Shown here in pieces: positions 22,072 to 33,000 of a stretch of 64,000 nt of DNA (its first letter is position 1; every line of letters starts with the position of its first letter). Below the pieces are notes generated by a model. It saw only the letters and a program-made list of their open reading frames with translations, had not been told where the DNA came from and made no database searches. A program made the position numbers and the translations under genes. The DNA comes from Adenophora triphylla var. japonica (taxonomy: Eukaryota > Streptophyta > Magnoliopsida > Asterales > Campanulaceae). The DNA is taken from the NCBI GenBank assembly GCA_022495995.1, contig JAFEMH010000075.1, positions 1,037,001 to 1,101,000 on the forward strand, given 5' to 3'.

Positions 22072-25021
22072 TTAAATCAAGCTTCCGGACCATTTCCTCT
22101 TTGCTGGCTGTGGGTCCGCGTTTTTGAAGGTTACGCCGTTTTTTACGCTGCTACTTGGTCGGCCTGTCTCGAACTGCCTTATCTCTGGGGAAGGCTCGAT
22201 CCATCCCTTAGTGTGCCCCGATGCTGGAAAGGATTGTTGGGGAATAACCATTCTTGGGTTTTCTTTCCTGAATTTTTCGTTGCGGAAGCCCCATGTATTG
22301 CCTTCACGTCCCTGATCATCACGGGAATTTGCCGAGGACTTATCCACCATGCTTACCCCGTCATTTCTAGGGAAAGGGTTTCCGACTGTGTTGGGACCGC
22401 GGGGGCATTCCCACTTTCCCTCTTCGATCAAGCCTTGGACCGCTTGTTTTAGTGTGATGCAATTGTCTGTAGTGTGGCCGGGGTAGTTGTGAAAAGCACA
22501 CCATTTGCTCATGTCCATGTTAGGTCTGAGAGTCCTTGGCTGGAAATTTTCGAGAGGTTTGAGGATGTTCAGCTTCACCAACGTCTCGAACACTTGGCTT
22601 AGAGGCATTCCGAGGTTGTCGAAGTGAATGAAAGGTTGCTTCCCAAAAGAGTTGTCACTTCGTTGGGCTGTGTTCCCCTTGTTCACCTCATTGTTCCAGG
22701 GGAACAGATTTCCGTCTGTATTGGGGCCGCCGGGGCGCTCTAACTTTCCTTCTTCAATTAGCCCTTGGACCGCTTGTTTTAGTATGATGCAATTGTCGGT
22801 GGTGTGGCCGGGGTAGTTATGAAAAGCACACCATTTGCTCATGTCCATGTTAGGTCTGAGAGTCCTTGGCTGGAAATTTTCGAGAGGTTTGAGGATGTTC
22901 TGCTTCACCAACGTCTCGAACACTTGGCTTAGAGGCATTCCGAGGTTGTCGAAGTGAATGAAAGGTTGCTTCCCAAAAGAGTTGTCACTTCGTTGGGCTG
23001 TGTTCCCCTTGTTCACCTCATTGTTCCAGGGGAACAGATTTCCGTCTGTATTGGGGCCGTCGGGGCGTTCTAACTTTCCTTCTTCAATTAGCCCTTGGAC
23101 CGCTTGTTTTAGTATGATGCAATTGTCGGTGGTGTGGCCGGGGTAGTTATGAAAAGCACACCGCTTGCTCATATCCAAGTTCGGGTTAGGAATCCTCGGT
23201 TGATAATTCTCAAGGGGCTTGAGCATGTTCTGCTTCTTCAACTCCTCGAATACTTGGCTTAGAGGCATTCCGAGGTTGTCGAAGTGTTGAAAACGCTGCC
23301 GTTTATTCCTCGGGAGTGCTTGGTCACAGCTTCTTTGGATTTCATTCTGAATGTAGTGGAATGCCTCGGTAGCCCTTTTTCCTTTGTTTGGGGCAGATGC
23401 CGATTAGGCGGGATCGCTTGCCTTGCAGCTGATAGGAAGAAGCCGGGGTAGCTACCATTTCCTGCGTGCTCAAAGCTTTTTCAAACTTGGTACCGGCATT
23501 GACCATAGCGTGAAGATCAGGATAGGGGTGGTGGCTGATCAATGTCCTCAACGATGGTTTGAGGCAGGAGTGGAAGATGTTCATCTGTTCTTCCTTGGAT
23601 AGGAGGTCCACTATCTCGCTTAACTTCCAATTCCATCTTTTGTAAAATTCCTCCACCGACTCATCATCTTTCTGCTCAGTGGCCCGTGTGTCATGCCGAT
23701 TTGTTTTCCACTTGAGGTTAGCACGGTATTTTTCAAGGAAGATATCACTTATTTGCTCCCAAGTGGAGCGGTTTTACGCTTTTACTTTAAGAAACCATGT
23801 CAAGGCCGTGTATTTTAGAGAGCGTTGAAAGTGATCTGCCATTTGTTGAGGTGTGGCCCCCTTGGTCTTCATACCTAAGACATAGGTATTGATATGGGTC
23901 CTCGGGCATTCTGTCCCATCGAACTTTTCCATTTCCGGCATTTTGAACTTTGGGGGGAGAGGAATTACCTTGCTCGGATCTGTGGGCGTGAGTGGGTCTT
24001 TCCGAGAGTTGGCCATTTTCCCTTGCATATCTTTTATCTGTTCAACCAACCAAGCCACATGAGGGTCAGTAGGCGGAGGCAGGCTGCCGTTTTCCGGGAT
24101 GGAAACCGAGGATGGAGGTGGATTGGCTGATGAGATCGCCATTCGGGAATCTTGGGGAGGTAGTTGAGTGTATACCATCCCGTACCCTGGGTTACTGAAA
24201 TTGGAGCCAAGGGCGTGATTGCCCGGACCGCCAAGGGTTGTGTTTGGGAACTGGGGAAATGTTTCGGTAGCCCCAAGTGGCAGTCCAGCGGGTGGAAGGT
24301 TTGAGATGTCAGGATATCCGCGGGGGATGTCTGTCCCTGGCAGGCATTGAGATTTCAAATTGTGGCTGCGAGGCTCGTATAGAGGCAAAGGATTGAATCC
24401 TGGGGGATGTCGAGATGCATTGGGATCTGACGGAGCAGGCACGTATGTGTGCTGTTGGTACTGAGCTTGATGTGCAGAGCCGGGAGACTGACTGTGCTGA
24501 GGCGGGCATGTCGGAGCTGCTTGACTGACGCCTGAGGGGAGCTTTGAGCGAGAGCTACTTTGCGTTGCTGGGATCTCGTAGCTTGGCGGAGGTGGAACTT
24601 GCTGATAGCTTTGAGAAATCGGGGGAGCCGGTATGTCTTCGTCCTTTATGAGAACAAAGGTTCCGTCAGGTTGGGGAACTGCCACGGCTCCGCGGCGGCG
24701 CATAGTGTCTACGATCCAGGCTTGCTGCTCTTCCTGGCGCTTCTTGAGAGTTTCGAAGGCTCGTAGCACCTCCTCCATTGTCTGGAGGTTTCTCAGTGGT
24801 GGGGTTCCGTTTCCCTCACTGTTATCTGTTGATCCCGCCATGGGGGAGTAGCGGACTGTTCGGACCGCTGAACCGGAAGGGCTATCGGACCTTGTGACCT
24901 TGATACTGAAAAGGCGGCTCCCGTGTACTCTCAACCACTCTCGGTTCGCTGGAGGGGGTGACGGGTAAGGTTTAGACATGGGAAGGCCTTTTGGATAAAA
25001 GGGGGAAAGCTCATGTGACAT
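22072..25021 (-). pseudogene. Gag of element A, triple zinc-knuckle
   Basis: The minus-strand frame opens at 25021; comparison with element B favours the Met at 24841 (MAGSTDNSEGN) as the true start. The order is: N-terminal region with a short helical stretch; Pro/Gln-rich linker; retrotransposon gag core (LPPKFKMPEMEKFDGTECP through EEFYKRWNWKLSEI); and a C-terminal region from 23268 with a CX2HX4HX4C knuckle (CAFHNYPGHTTDNC). That C-terminal module is present three times. An in-frame stop lies at 23774-23776 and a frameshift near 23340, so the copy is dead. Gag would form the particle that packages the element's RNA. No protease or polymerase frame follows the end at 22072. Confidence 0.85.
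22330..23268 (-). repeat. 330-bp in-frame triplication in gag
   Basis: Each unit encodes 110 residues from MPLSQVF to HFDNLG, including one zinc knuckle. Copies are 23268-22939, 22938-22609 and a partial third from 22608. The second and third are closest to each other. The period of exactly 330 bp keeps the reading frame. Confidence 0.92.
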
Positions 25022-26157
25022 GCGGTTTCCGCTTTTTATTTATGATTTTTTTTTGTTGTTTTAATTTACTTAAAACAGTGTTTTCTCGTAATCCTAGGTA
25101 GGTTGGAAAAGATTGCTCTTCTTTTCGCAACTATGCTAGATCCCGGGTCGATGGAGACCATCTCGTGCGGCTATAAGCCCCTCGTTTTGCACCCGTATTT
25201 CGACATCCCAGGTGGATGCCCGGGCGAGGGTCCTATAGGGCAAGTGGGTTCCACCGGCCTAAAAGAAAAATCGAACCTAACGACCGAGCCTGTCATGTTC
25301 GTTTTGATGCGTTAGCCATGTGAATAGTGAACCGAGGCTCGCCACCGAGTCAAGATCGGTCAAGAGTTCGGCATGACCTCTCTTTGCTTGCTTGCGCAAG
25401 GGATCTGTGACATTAGGCGTTGGCCGGGTCATATTGTCATGGCCGACGTATCAAAGGCGTGATGACATGGTGTCATGTGAGCATGGATGTATATCCGGAC
25501 GGAACATCGTCTGGGTGTAGCTTCGGAAATCAAGATCAGTCAAGATTTTAGCATGACCTTTCATCGCCTTGCTTGCGCAAGAGGATCTTGAATTCCGAGC
25601 CTTGACTCGAAAAATGGCCGGCATGGTATATGTATCCAGTGCCGTATGACACCTGACTGGGTAAAAACCAACCGAGTCTGGACAGGGTGTGACTCAAGAC
25701 TCAAACGTGCAGGGTTGACGCTTGGCTAGGATGGGATGTTTGGAATGATCCCGTGCGCATCCGAGAGGCCTAGGAAGACCAAACGGACTGCAACTGAGAC
25801 CACTCCGGGTTGAGGGTTGTAGTGTGCAGTGTATCCGAGGCAAAGTGCGCGTAGCGTGCGGTGTAACCGAGGCAAAGTGAGTAGGGTGCGGTGTAACCGA
25901 GGCAGCAGTGCGCGTAGTGTGCGGTCTCTAAAATTCTTTTTCTGAGTAAAAACAGAAGTTTTTGAAGAATTTTAAATGTATGCACAGATGTATATTGATG
26001 CATTCTTTTTTGTATTTTTATTTTTTTTTTTGTAAAATAAAAAGTAAAGCACGTGCACACACACATAACAGTTAAAGAAAGGGTAAAATGAAAGTTTGAC
26101 CCTCATCATCGTTTTAAAAATCTTTTGTTTTGTTTAAAAAGATTTTAAAACAAAAAT

Positions 26158-26175
26158 TCCCCAGCAGAGTCGCCA
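26158..26175 (-). promoter_or_regulatory. primer binding site, element A
   Basis: On the minus strand it reads TGGCGACTCTGCTGGGGA, two bases from the LTR end. This is the TGGCGACTC-type site of Tat/Ogre gypsy elements. It fixes the right LTR as the 5' LTR. Confidence 0.85.
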
Positions 26176-26177
26176 AC

Positions 26178-27608
26178 TGAAATTACCCGGATCCGGCTCG
26201 CGCGCGGAGCCCCGGCATCTCGCATTTGTCGCTTCGGGAAGTCGCCCGGATCCGAGAGGCAGCGCAATCGCGCCCCGGCATCTGGCTATTCCGTTTGCGT
26301 TGCGTTAGTTGGAGGAGGTGTCTCGCTGTGTTTTGCTTTGTAGAGTCGCCACGCCGTTTTTATTAGTAAGCCCAAAACATTGAAAAAGGGCATCAGTTTA
26401 AAAATAATAATAAACTGTTTTTGTGTGATGAGATTTTGAGTTCGGAGGTCAAGTTACTCCTCGGGAAGAGAATATTAGAATCTTAGAGCTCACCCGAGTC
26501 GCCTCGTAAAAACGAGTCTTTCGGTACCCCTTATATTCTTTAACTGTTGTGTGTGTGTGTGTGTGCTTTTAAAAATGCATCTTTGTATCGGATGTCTACA
26601 TTGTCTGTTGCTTTATTGAAATGTATTGAAATAGTGTAGGAAGGAAGCCTTACCAATGTTGGTTCGTGTCTGTCTTCCGCCGGAGAATAGTGCTTGAGGA
26701 TGAAATAGTGCTCAAGGGACGGACCAAGGGATTGCTTCGGAAGGAGCCGGTTGTCTGGACGAACTTCGGCGTGCCTCGGGATTGTCGAAGTGTGCACTCG
26801 GGCAGAGTTTCGGCGTGGGTTGGAATCGTCGGTTGGATTCGGGCAGAGGTTCGGCGTGCGTTGGAATCGTCGGTTGGATTCGGGCAGAGGTTCGGCGTGC
26901 GTTGGAATCGTCGGTTGGATTCGGGCAGAGGTTCGGCGTGCGTTGGAATCGTCGGTTGGATTCGGGCAGAGGTTCGGCGTGATTTGGGATCGTCGGTTTG
27001 ACTCGGAAAGAGCCGGGACGCCTTGGGAAAGACCAGGCGAGCCTCGGAGTACCACGAGGGGCCTCGAGTACCTCGAGAGTGCCTCGGGCAGCGCGGGAGC
27101 TGTCGCGGGAGCGCTCGGAGAGGCTTCTGAGCACCACAAGGGAGCTCGGAAGGCCTCGGAAGGATCCGAAAGGGCCGGGATTGCCCGAAGGGTCTTAGAG
27201 GGAGCCCTGAAGGCCGGGGGAGAGGAGAGAAGAGGGAGGTGTGAAAAATGAGGGAGGGGGAGCCCTCTATTTATAGTGTAGGAAAACTGCAAAGAGGTCC
27301 GTACGGACCTCTTAGGTAATTATAGATTTCCGGGATTTGAGGGAATCTCGTGGACTTTAAGGGGATTTTCGTAATGATTATGTCTGGTGCAAAGAGGTCC
27401 GTACGGACCTTTTGGCATGCAAAGAGGTCCGTACGTACTTTCCATGCTCTTGTGAATGTGATGGCAAGCTAGCTCTCGTCGAGAGCTTTCCAACCATATA
27501 TGGCACGTCTCAATCGGAGTTCGTATGAAGGAGTTATGACCTCCGGAAGTTTGCCTCTGGTTTTGTCGTATGCTGGGATGGAGAGCGATCCAGATTGGGG
27601 TACTTACA
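26178..27608 (-). repeat. element A 5' LTR
   Basis: On the minus strand it starts TGTAAGTACC and ends GGTAATTTCA (TG...CA). It has five 41-bp units near 26800-26990, a TATA box at 27267-27276, and a perfect palindrome built on GAGGTCCGTACGGACCTC (about 27294-27315). Two further half-copies, AAAGAGGTCCGTACG, follow. Confidence 0.9.
27267..27276 (-). promoter_or_regulatory. TATA box, element A 5' LTR
   Basis: CTATAAATAG on the minus strand. It should drive the element transcript leftward. Confidence 0.72.
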
Positions 27609-28040
27609 CATGTGTTTTGGAGTGCCAGTGCATGTGATTATGAGTGCCAGTGCTTGTGTTTTTTAGAGCCAGCAAAAATTATTACCAGTGTTTTTGAGTG
27701 CCAGTGTGTGTTTTTGAGTGCTAGTGCATGTGTTTTTGAAAGCCAGTGCATGTGTTTTTGAATGCCAGTGCTTGTGTTTTTGAGAGCCAGCAAAAATGTT
27801 AGTGTAACAAAGTGTCAGTGTTAGTGTAATATAGTGTCAGTGTGAAGAGTGCCAGTTCATGTATATAAAAGTGCACGTGTAAAAAGTGTCAGTGTCAGTT
27901 TAACAAAGTGTCAGTGCCAGTTTACACAGGCACTTTGTTAAACTGGTACTGACACTTTTTTTACTGGCACTTTGTTACACATGCACTGGCACTTTGTCAC
28001 ACTGACACTTTGTTAAACTGGAACTGGCATAAACGGGAAA
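27609..28040. repeat. GTGCCAGTG minisatellite with inverted halves
   Basis: Units such as GAGTGCCAGTGCATGTGTTT run to about 27920. Beyond it the same words appear reversed (CACTGGCACTTTGTTA). The turn-over is near 27915-27935. The left flank of element A (13470-13584) belongs to the same array. Confidence 0.8.
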
Positions 28041-28486
28041 ACACAAAACACGTTTTTTCTAAGTGCCAGAAAAAACGCGTTTTTCATAAGACCAACTCTT
28101 TTTTAATGCAAAAATCATATTTTAGTCACTAAATTTTATTTTATTTTTCAAAATGTTTTCACTAAACTTCCATATTTTACAAAATGCGCTCATTATGTCG
28201 AAAAATTCGTTAAAAATCTAACAAAATTGAACCACATGGCCTCAAATGACTAATTTCGTTAAATACAATTTAGGGTAAATGGTTTTTTGGGGGAACTAAT
28301 TTGTAATATTTCCTATAAACTATGTGTTGATAACATTTTACATTAATTAATTTGTAATCTTAATCATATATATCAACAACGCTAACATATTGGTTGAAAA
28401 AACTTAATAAAAATTAGTCACATGTCTAAAATTCTTTAAATTTTTAGTAAATTTGTTAACGCAGTGAGCACATTTTGAAAATTATA

Positions 28487-28771
28487 CTCCCTCCGTTCCA
28501 CCCAATTGAGACTTATTTTCTTTTTGATCCGTCCCAGTCCAATTGAGACTGTCCAAAATGGAAGGAAATCTTTACTATTTTTCCCACTCATTCTCTCTCC
28601 TATTTTACTTATACACTCACAACACTAATCAAATCACTATTCCTTTCACTCATTCTTTCTCCTATTTAATTTTTCATACTCACAACATTTTCTTCTACTT
28701 TTTCTCTCTCTTACTTTTTCTTTATCTGTGTGCTCAAAAATTTGGTATTAATTGGACTGGGATGGAGGGAG
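28487..28771. mobile_element. Stowaway-type MITE
   Basis: It begins CTCCCTCCGTTCC and ends GGGATGGAGGGAG with TA on both sides. The inner termini are ACCCAATTGAGACT and TTAATTGGACTG. It is related to the copies at 31309 and 32494 through the shared TCATTCTCTCTCCTATTT core. Confidence 0.9.
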
Positions 28772-29184
28772 TATAAGTTTAGTGAGAACATTTAAAAAAA
28801 TATTAGCTTGGTGATAACATTTTGAAAAGTTTATAAAATAATAATTTATTTTGGTATGGAGGAAATATTTATTTATTTATTTAAATTTAATACTCACTGT
28901 TTCTTAAAGTTTGAAATGTAATTAAAATGTCTCTCTTTGAAATAAAGAAGTTAAATCATTATGGGAATGGGGGAGTTGTAAGACTAACCACAATGATTTC
29001 ATTTAATCATGTTATCTCATTCACCTCACTTTATCTCATTCACCTCATATTTCAACTATCCATTTTATTTAACCATCCTACAATGATTGAATTAAATTAA
29101 ATTTCAATTTCCTCCAACTCATTTTTCTATACCCCACCACTTTTATTTTATTTATATTCTCTATTTTTATGATTAGTAAAAATC

Positions 29185-29600
29185 GAATTCTTGTAAAAAA
29201 CTAATTTTTTCATAACATAAGAAAAAAATTAGTTTTTAAACACTAAGCCTAATTAATAAGATGGATGGACAATGCTAAAAACTAGTTTTTTCATAACATT
29301 TTGAAAAAATTAGTTTTTCACAAGACCTACTCCTGGCACTTAATAACACTAACACTGACACTTTTTTACACTGACATTTTTTTACACTAACACTGGCACT
29401 TTTATACCTTGCACTTAATATACATGCACTGGCACTTTTTTACACTGGCACTTTGTTACACTAACACTGGCACTTTTTTTACACTGGTACTTTGTTAAAC
29501 TAACACTGACACTTGTTTATACTGGCACTGGCATAGCGGGGGAAACAAAACACGTTTTTTTTCTAAGCTTAGAAAAAACGCGTTTTTTGTAAGATTTTGG
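29185..29600. repeat. minisatellite with A/T-rich ends
   Basis: CACTGGCACTTTTTTACACT words are bounded by TTCTTGTAAAAAACTAATTT on the left and AAACGCGTTTTTTGTAAG on the right, which look like degenerate inverted ends. The layout matches the right half of the repeat that ends at 28098. Confidence 0.55.
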
Positions 29601-29707
29601 CTTTCATTTAACTCATTACACCATTTCAACTAACTAAATTAACCCATTTCAACTAGGATGAAAACTTTCATCCTCTCATTTCATTTAACTCATTACACCA
29701 TTTCAAT

Positions 29708-29892
29708 CAAGGTTCTAAAAAATGCTAGGCGGATGCTAGGTGGCGGAGTCGGGCCTAGCGCCTAGGCGGGGACTAATCGGGATTAATTGGGATTAGTCGG
29801 GACCTAGGCGGAGCTTAGAACTAGGCGTTGGAAAGAGGCCTAGCGCCTAGGCGCGGCCTAGGCGCCCTTAGGCGGGGTCTTTTAGAACACTG
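29708..29892. mobile_element. hAT-type MITE with CTAGGCG core, copy 1
   Basis: It begins CAAGGTTCTAAAA and ends TTTTAGAACACTG. The interior is full of GCCTAGCGCCTAGGCG words. Flanks ATTTCAAT and ATTACAAC match at 6 of 8 positions, an aged 8-bp target duplication. It is the reverse-oriented sister of 43448-43622. Confidence 0.8.
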
Positions 29893-29954
29893 ATTACAAC
29901 TAACTAAATTCACTTTCATTCCCATTTCATTTAACCCATTGTGGGTAGTCTAAC

Positions 29955-30599
29955 ATGCAAGTCATCCTATTATCTATAGTATAAATCACATCTCCACTAT
30001 CTACAGTACAATGAATAGTATCAAGCGGTAAATTTTTCATTTTGCCCTCATACATTTGTTCCTTTCCCATTTTGCCCTTAAATTTTTATTTATTTTTTCA
30101 ATTAAAAAAAAAATTAATTAAAAAAAATACGTATTCTTAGACACGAACATGTACTAGTATTTAAGGATCGTTATTTCCATCCATTTTAATGAGTTAAGCC
30201 CAGAAAACACTTTTCCCAAGAATATCCTAACCCCTCCTCCCTAATCCAAATAAGCCAATTACTTCTTTCCTAGAATTGTCAATTTGTATAATGAAATGAG
30301 ACTGAACGGCCTATGAAAATATGAAAATCTTGCAATTTCGTGGAACGGATTGTTTTTTTAGTAGAGTTGTCAATTTGGAATAAGGGGATGAGGCGAGATG
30401 GGCCTGTGAAAATTTCACAACTTGATTAATTTTTCACGGACGTGAAATTCTTCGTCTCGTCCCATTCTAAAATTGTCACGGCTTTACTGGACAAAGATGT
30501 TATCGTAGATGTTACCGAACACCTTTAATAACACATTGACAGACACACACACACTCCGAAATAAAACAACTTTAAAAGAATTTTGCAGCTGAATTAAAA
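29955..30599. other. no gene recognised
   Basis: AT-rich DNA with no ORF, terminal repeats or RNA gene that I can support. Confidence 0.4.
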
Positions 30600-31250
30600 G
30601 ACACAAGAGTTAATTTTCTCAAGTTATATAATTATATAATTTGAGGATGGCTCAAAAGCCAAGACTTTATTTTCGCTCTATATAAATGATTACAAAAGCC
30701 GAAAGTTTTCTAACTCTATTACAAGTAGAAAACAAATAGATCAAAACACAAACCCTATTCTGCCCAAAATACTATCAAGTCCAAAGTACTTGAGAGTGAA
30801 ATATATGGGAGAAAGGGCAAAAGGAATCAAAGATGTGTTTTGTCTCTTGTGCAAGGAGTGTGGAAGATGTGTGTAATTGATATATCTTCAAGTCTCCACA
30901 CCTTGCCTATTTATAGTCTTCAAATGAATTGAATGCTACTCAAAATAACAGTCTTGGGGCTGCCTTGGTCGTCCATGAAGAGTGGGGAGAGTGGCCAAGC
31001 TTGCTCCTTACATTTCGAGCATGACTTGGTCCATTTCCTTAATTGTAGCAATCATATGTTTGATGTCCAAGTCCTAGCTTCACTCGCTTGTACTCTCATG
31101 CATTCTCAGCCTTGTACTCATTAATAAACAGCAATCAACCTTGGACTTAGTCTTTACCACGTTTTCCTTCAAAAACAACAAAATAAGACTTTGTCAAAGT
31201 TACACATAAATTCCCTATTTATGCGTAACTCTTCTCCAACTTCATTCCAT
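30600..31250 (-). repeat. LTR-like sequence, possible solo LTR
   Basis: On the minus strand a TATA box (GACTATAAATAGG, near 30912) is followed by a leader-like stretch and AATAAA near 30670, as in a Copia-type LTR. I found no partner LTR, primer site or target duplication, so the call is weak. Confidence 0.25.
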
Positions 31251-31308
31251 GTTTCTAGCAACTAATACAACCTTGTTATAACCTGAAATATGGACCACAA
31301 AACATATA

Positions 31309-31582
31309 CTCCCTCCGTCCCAATAGTAGCTTCCCATTTTGCCATTTTGGGTGTCCCGTTAATAGCTTCCACTTTCCTTTTTTGGCAAAGAAATCTTCAC
31401 TATTCCCTCCACTCATTCTCTCTCCTCCATTATTTTAATACTCACAACACCATTATAATTTACTATTTTCTACACTCATTCTCTCTCCTATTTTCAAATT
31501 ACACTCACAACATTTTTACTTCCCCCCCATTTCCTTAATTTGCGTGCTGCCCAAAAAATGGGCAACTCTTATTGGGACGGAG
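31309..31582. mobile_element. Stowaway-type MITE, clipped right end
   Basis: It begins CTCCCTCCGTCCC after TA. The right end reads GGGACGGAG directly before TA, lacking the last four bases of the terminus. Confidence 0.82.
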
Positions 31583-31589
31583 TAGTACA

Positions 31590-32040
31590 TCTTGCAAATA
31601 GTATTATACATTAGGATATAAATAAATTTGAAAAGAATTATTCAATTATAAATTATTCCAGTTCGAATAACACCCAACTGCCAGTAACAGCACCTGTGGT
31701 AACCCCCACAATCTGCACTAACACGTTTCACCTCGGTTTCAGGCCAATACGGATTAACGCGGGATAAGTTATTAATACCAAAGTAGAACAACATAAAACA
31801 AAACAGTTTGAATACAGTCGAACACAACAATTGACTCATTTGTGATAAATTGTGGTCTCACTCAATTTGTACATTGTTTGTTTGAAAATGTACCTCCCAA
31901 AGCTTAAGAAGATAGAAACGTAAACCAGAGATAATTTATAGATATCCATATACGTGTTATTTTAATATTTTCCAAGAGGAAAAGAATGACGAAAATTGTA
32001 AGTACTTAACCAACCGAAGAAGTGGAGAATAAGAAGATCA
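31590..32040. other. no gene recognised
   Basis: AT-rich spacer between a MITE and a foldback; nothing supported. Confidence 0.4.
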
Positions 32041-32043
32041 CAA

Positions 32044-32183
32044 TATTTTGGGGGAAACTAGTTTCTTCCTAAGTTATAAAAAGTCATGTTTTTTTAAACT
32101 TTTCTTAAATTCATCAAATATTTGCAAGTTGAAAAAAAATGGACTTTTTATAATTTATGAAGAAACTGATTTCTCCCAAAACT
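32044..32183. mobile_element. small foldback, 40-bp arms
   Basis: TTTTGGGGGAAACTAGTTTC and AGTTATAAAAAGTC on the left are mirrored by GACTTTTTATAA and GAAACTGATTTCTCCCAAAA on the right. It has no ORF and the target duplication was not resolved. Confidence 0.6.
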
Positions 32184-32388
32184 TACTCTAAGAAGATTGG
32201 TCTTGACGTCGGCGCCTTGTCCTGAATAACGAGTAGATCGTATTAATGGAGGAACTGGAGATGGCGAGGCAAGGGCTGTTTTTTAAGTTACGCGACACGT
32301 AACTTATTTCTCCTACTTGGTGAAATACTTTACATCTTTCCTCTTGTGGGGTTAAAAATTAAAAATGAAAATTAAAAAATTGTGGGAC

Positions 32389-32470
32389 GTCCTATCTCAT
32401 CCTACCTTGCCCCAAATAGGTGTGCTTTTGTCCTATCTCATCCTACCTTGCTCCAAATAGGTGTGCTTTT
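32389..32470. repeat. 41-bp tandem duplication
   Basis: GTCCTATCTCATCCTACC through GGTGTGCTTTT is present twice in a row (32389-32429 and 32430-32470) with one difference. Confidence 0.9.
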
Positions 32471-32493
32471 ATTTTATACGAGCTTAATATATA

Positions 32494-32720
32494 CTCTCTC
32501 CATCTCAGGTCAGGTGAGTGTGGACTTATATTTTTTTTTCATTCATTTCAGATGAGTGTGGACTGTCCAAAATGGAAAAAAATCTTTACTATTTCACCCA
32601 CTCATTCTCTCTCCTACTTTACTTTTACACTCACAACACCAATCAACTTACTATTCCTCCCATTCATTCTCTCTCCAATTTAATTTTTATACTCACAAAC
32701 ACCGTCCCGATTGACTACTT
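32494..32720. mobile_element. truncated Stowaway-type MITE
   Basis: It begins CTCTCTCCATCTC after TA and shares the CATTCTCTCTCC / ACTCACAACACC core with the MITE at 28487. No right end is present. Confidence 0.55.
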
Positions 32721-33000
32721 TATTCTTTAGTCCTTCCTATCCACCACCACCCCTTTGGCCACATCAAGACCGCTAACTCTAATGAACTTTACCCTATCCC
32801 CTCCTCCCACTTTTCAAATTCGAAAAAAACATACTTCCTCCGTCCCACGATAATTTGTAAAAAAAATACCTTTTGGGCGTCTCACAATAATCTGCAAAGT
32901 CCCAAAATGAAAATGGGACCCACTTGTCTCTACTCATAACCATTACCCACTTACTCCACTTTCTCTCTCCTATCCAACCATCTATACTCACAACACATCA

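Larger units (their letters stand above)
13585..27608 (-). mobile_element. gypsy element A, Tat-like, gag-only
   Basis: Two LTRs (13585-15044, 26178-27608) bound a 14.0-kb element with the 5-bp target duplication CATGT at 13580-13584 and 27609-27613. Orientation is minus: the primer binding site lies inside the right LTR, and the gag frames and TATA boxes read leftward. From its 5' end it has leader, gag (25021-22072), a long untranslated block, an opposite-strand ORF relic, several tandem arrays, and the 3' LTR. I find no protease, reverse transcriptase, RNase H or integrase motif in any frame. It is therefore a non-autonomous element needing help from a relative. It is GC-richer than its surroundings. 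Confidence 0.9.
12787..28098. mobile_element. foldback-like repeat split by element A
   Basis: The two flanks of element A form one interrupted unit of about 1.3 kb. The outer ends are A/T-rich, with AAAAAACGTGTTTT on the left (12840s) and ACACGTTTTTTCTAAG plus AAACGCGTTTTTCATAAGACC on the right (28045-28090). Inside are a gene fragment (12905-13465) and a GTGCCAGTG minisatellite. The minisatellite runs in one orientation to about 27920 and in the reverse (CACTGGCAC) orientation to about 28030, making a large foldback. The ends and target duplication are uncertain. It resembles gene-capturing elements such as Pack-MULEs in composition, but I cannot place it in a family. Confidence 0.4.
28978..29954. 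mobile_element. TIR element, unclassified, about 980 bp
   Basis: GTAAGACTAACCACAATG at 28978 and CATTGTGGGTAGTCTAAC at 29937 are inverted repeats, 16 of 18 matching. Inside are AT-rich CATTTAACTCATTACACC repeats, the minisatellite at 29185-29600 and a hAT MITE at 29708. No ORF; the target duplication was not resolved. Confidence 0.55.

Noticed and set aside
23894..24851. Plus-strand frames inside element A
   Set aside because: They are shadows of the minus-strand gag, which has recognisable domains.
28110..28860. Possible long terminal inverted repeat around the MITE at 28487 (TTTTTCAAAATGTT words on both sides)
   Set aside because: Only one short block matches well; ends and target duplication could not be found.
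31642..31839. Minus-strand open frame of 65 codons
   Set aside because: No domain, no splice context and no family resemblance.
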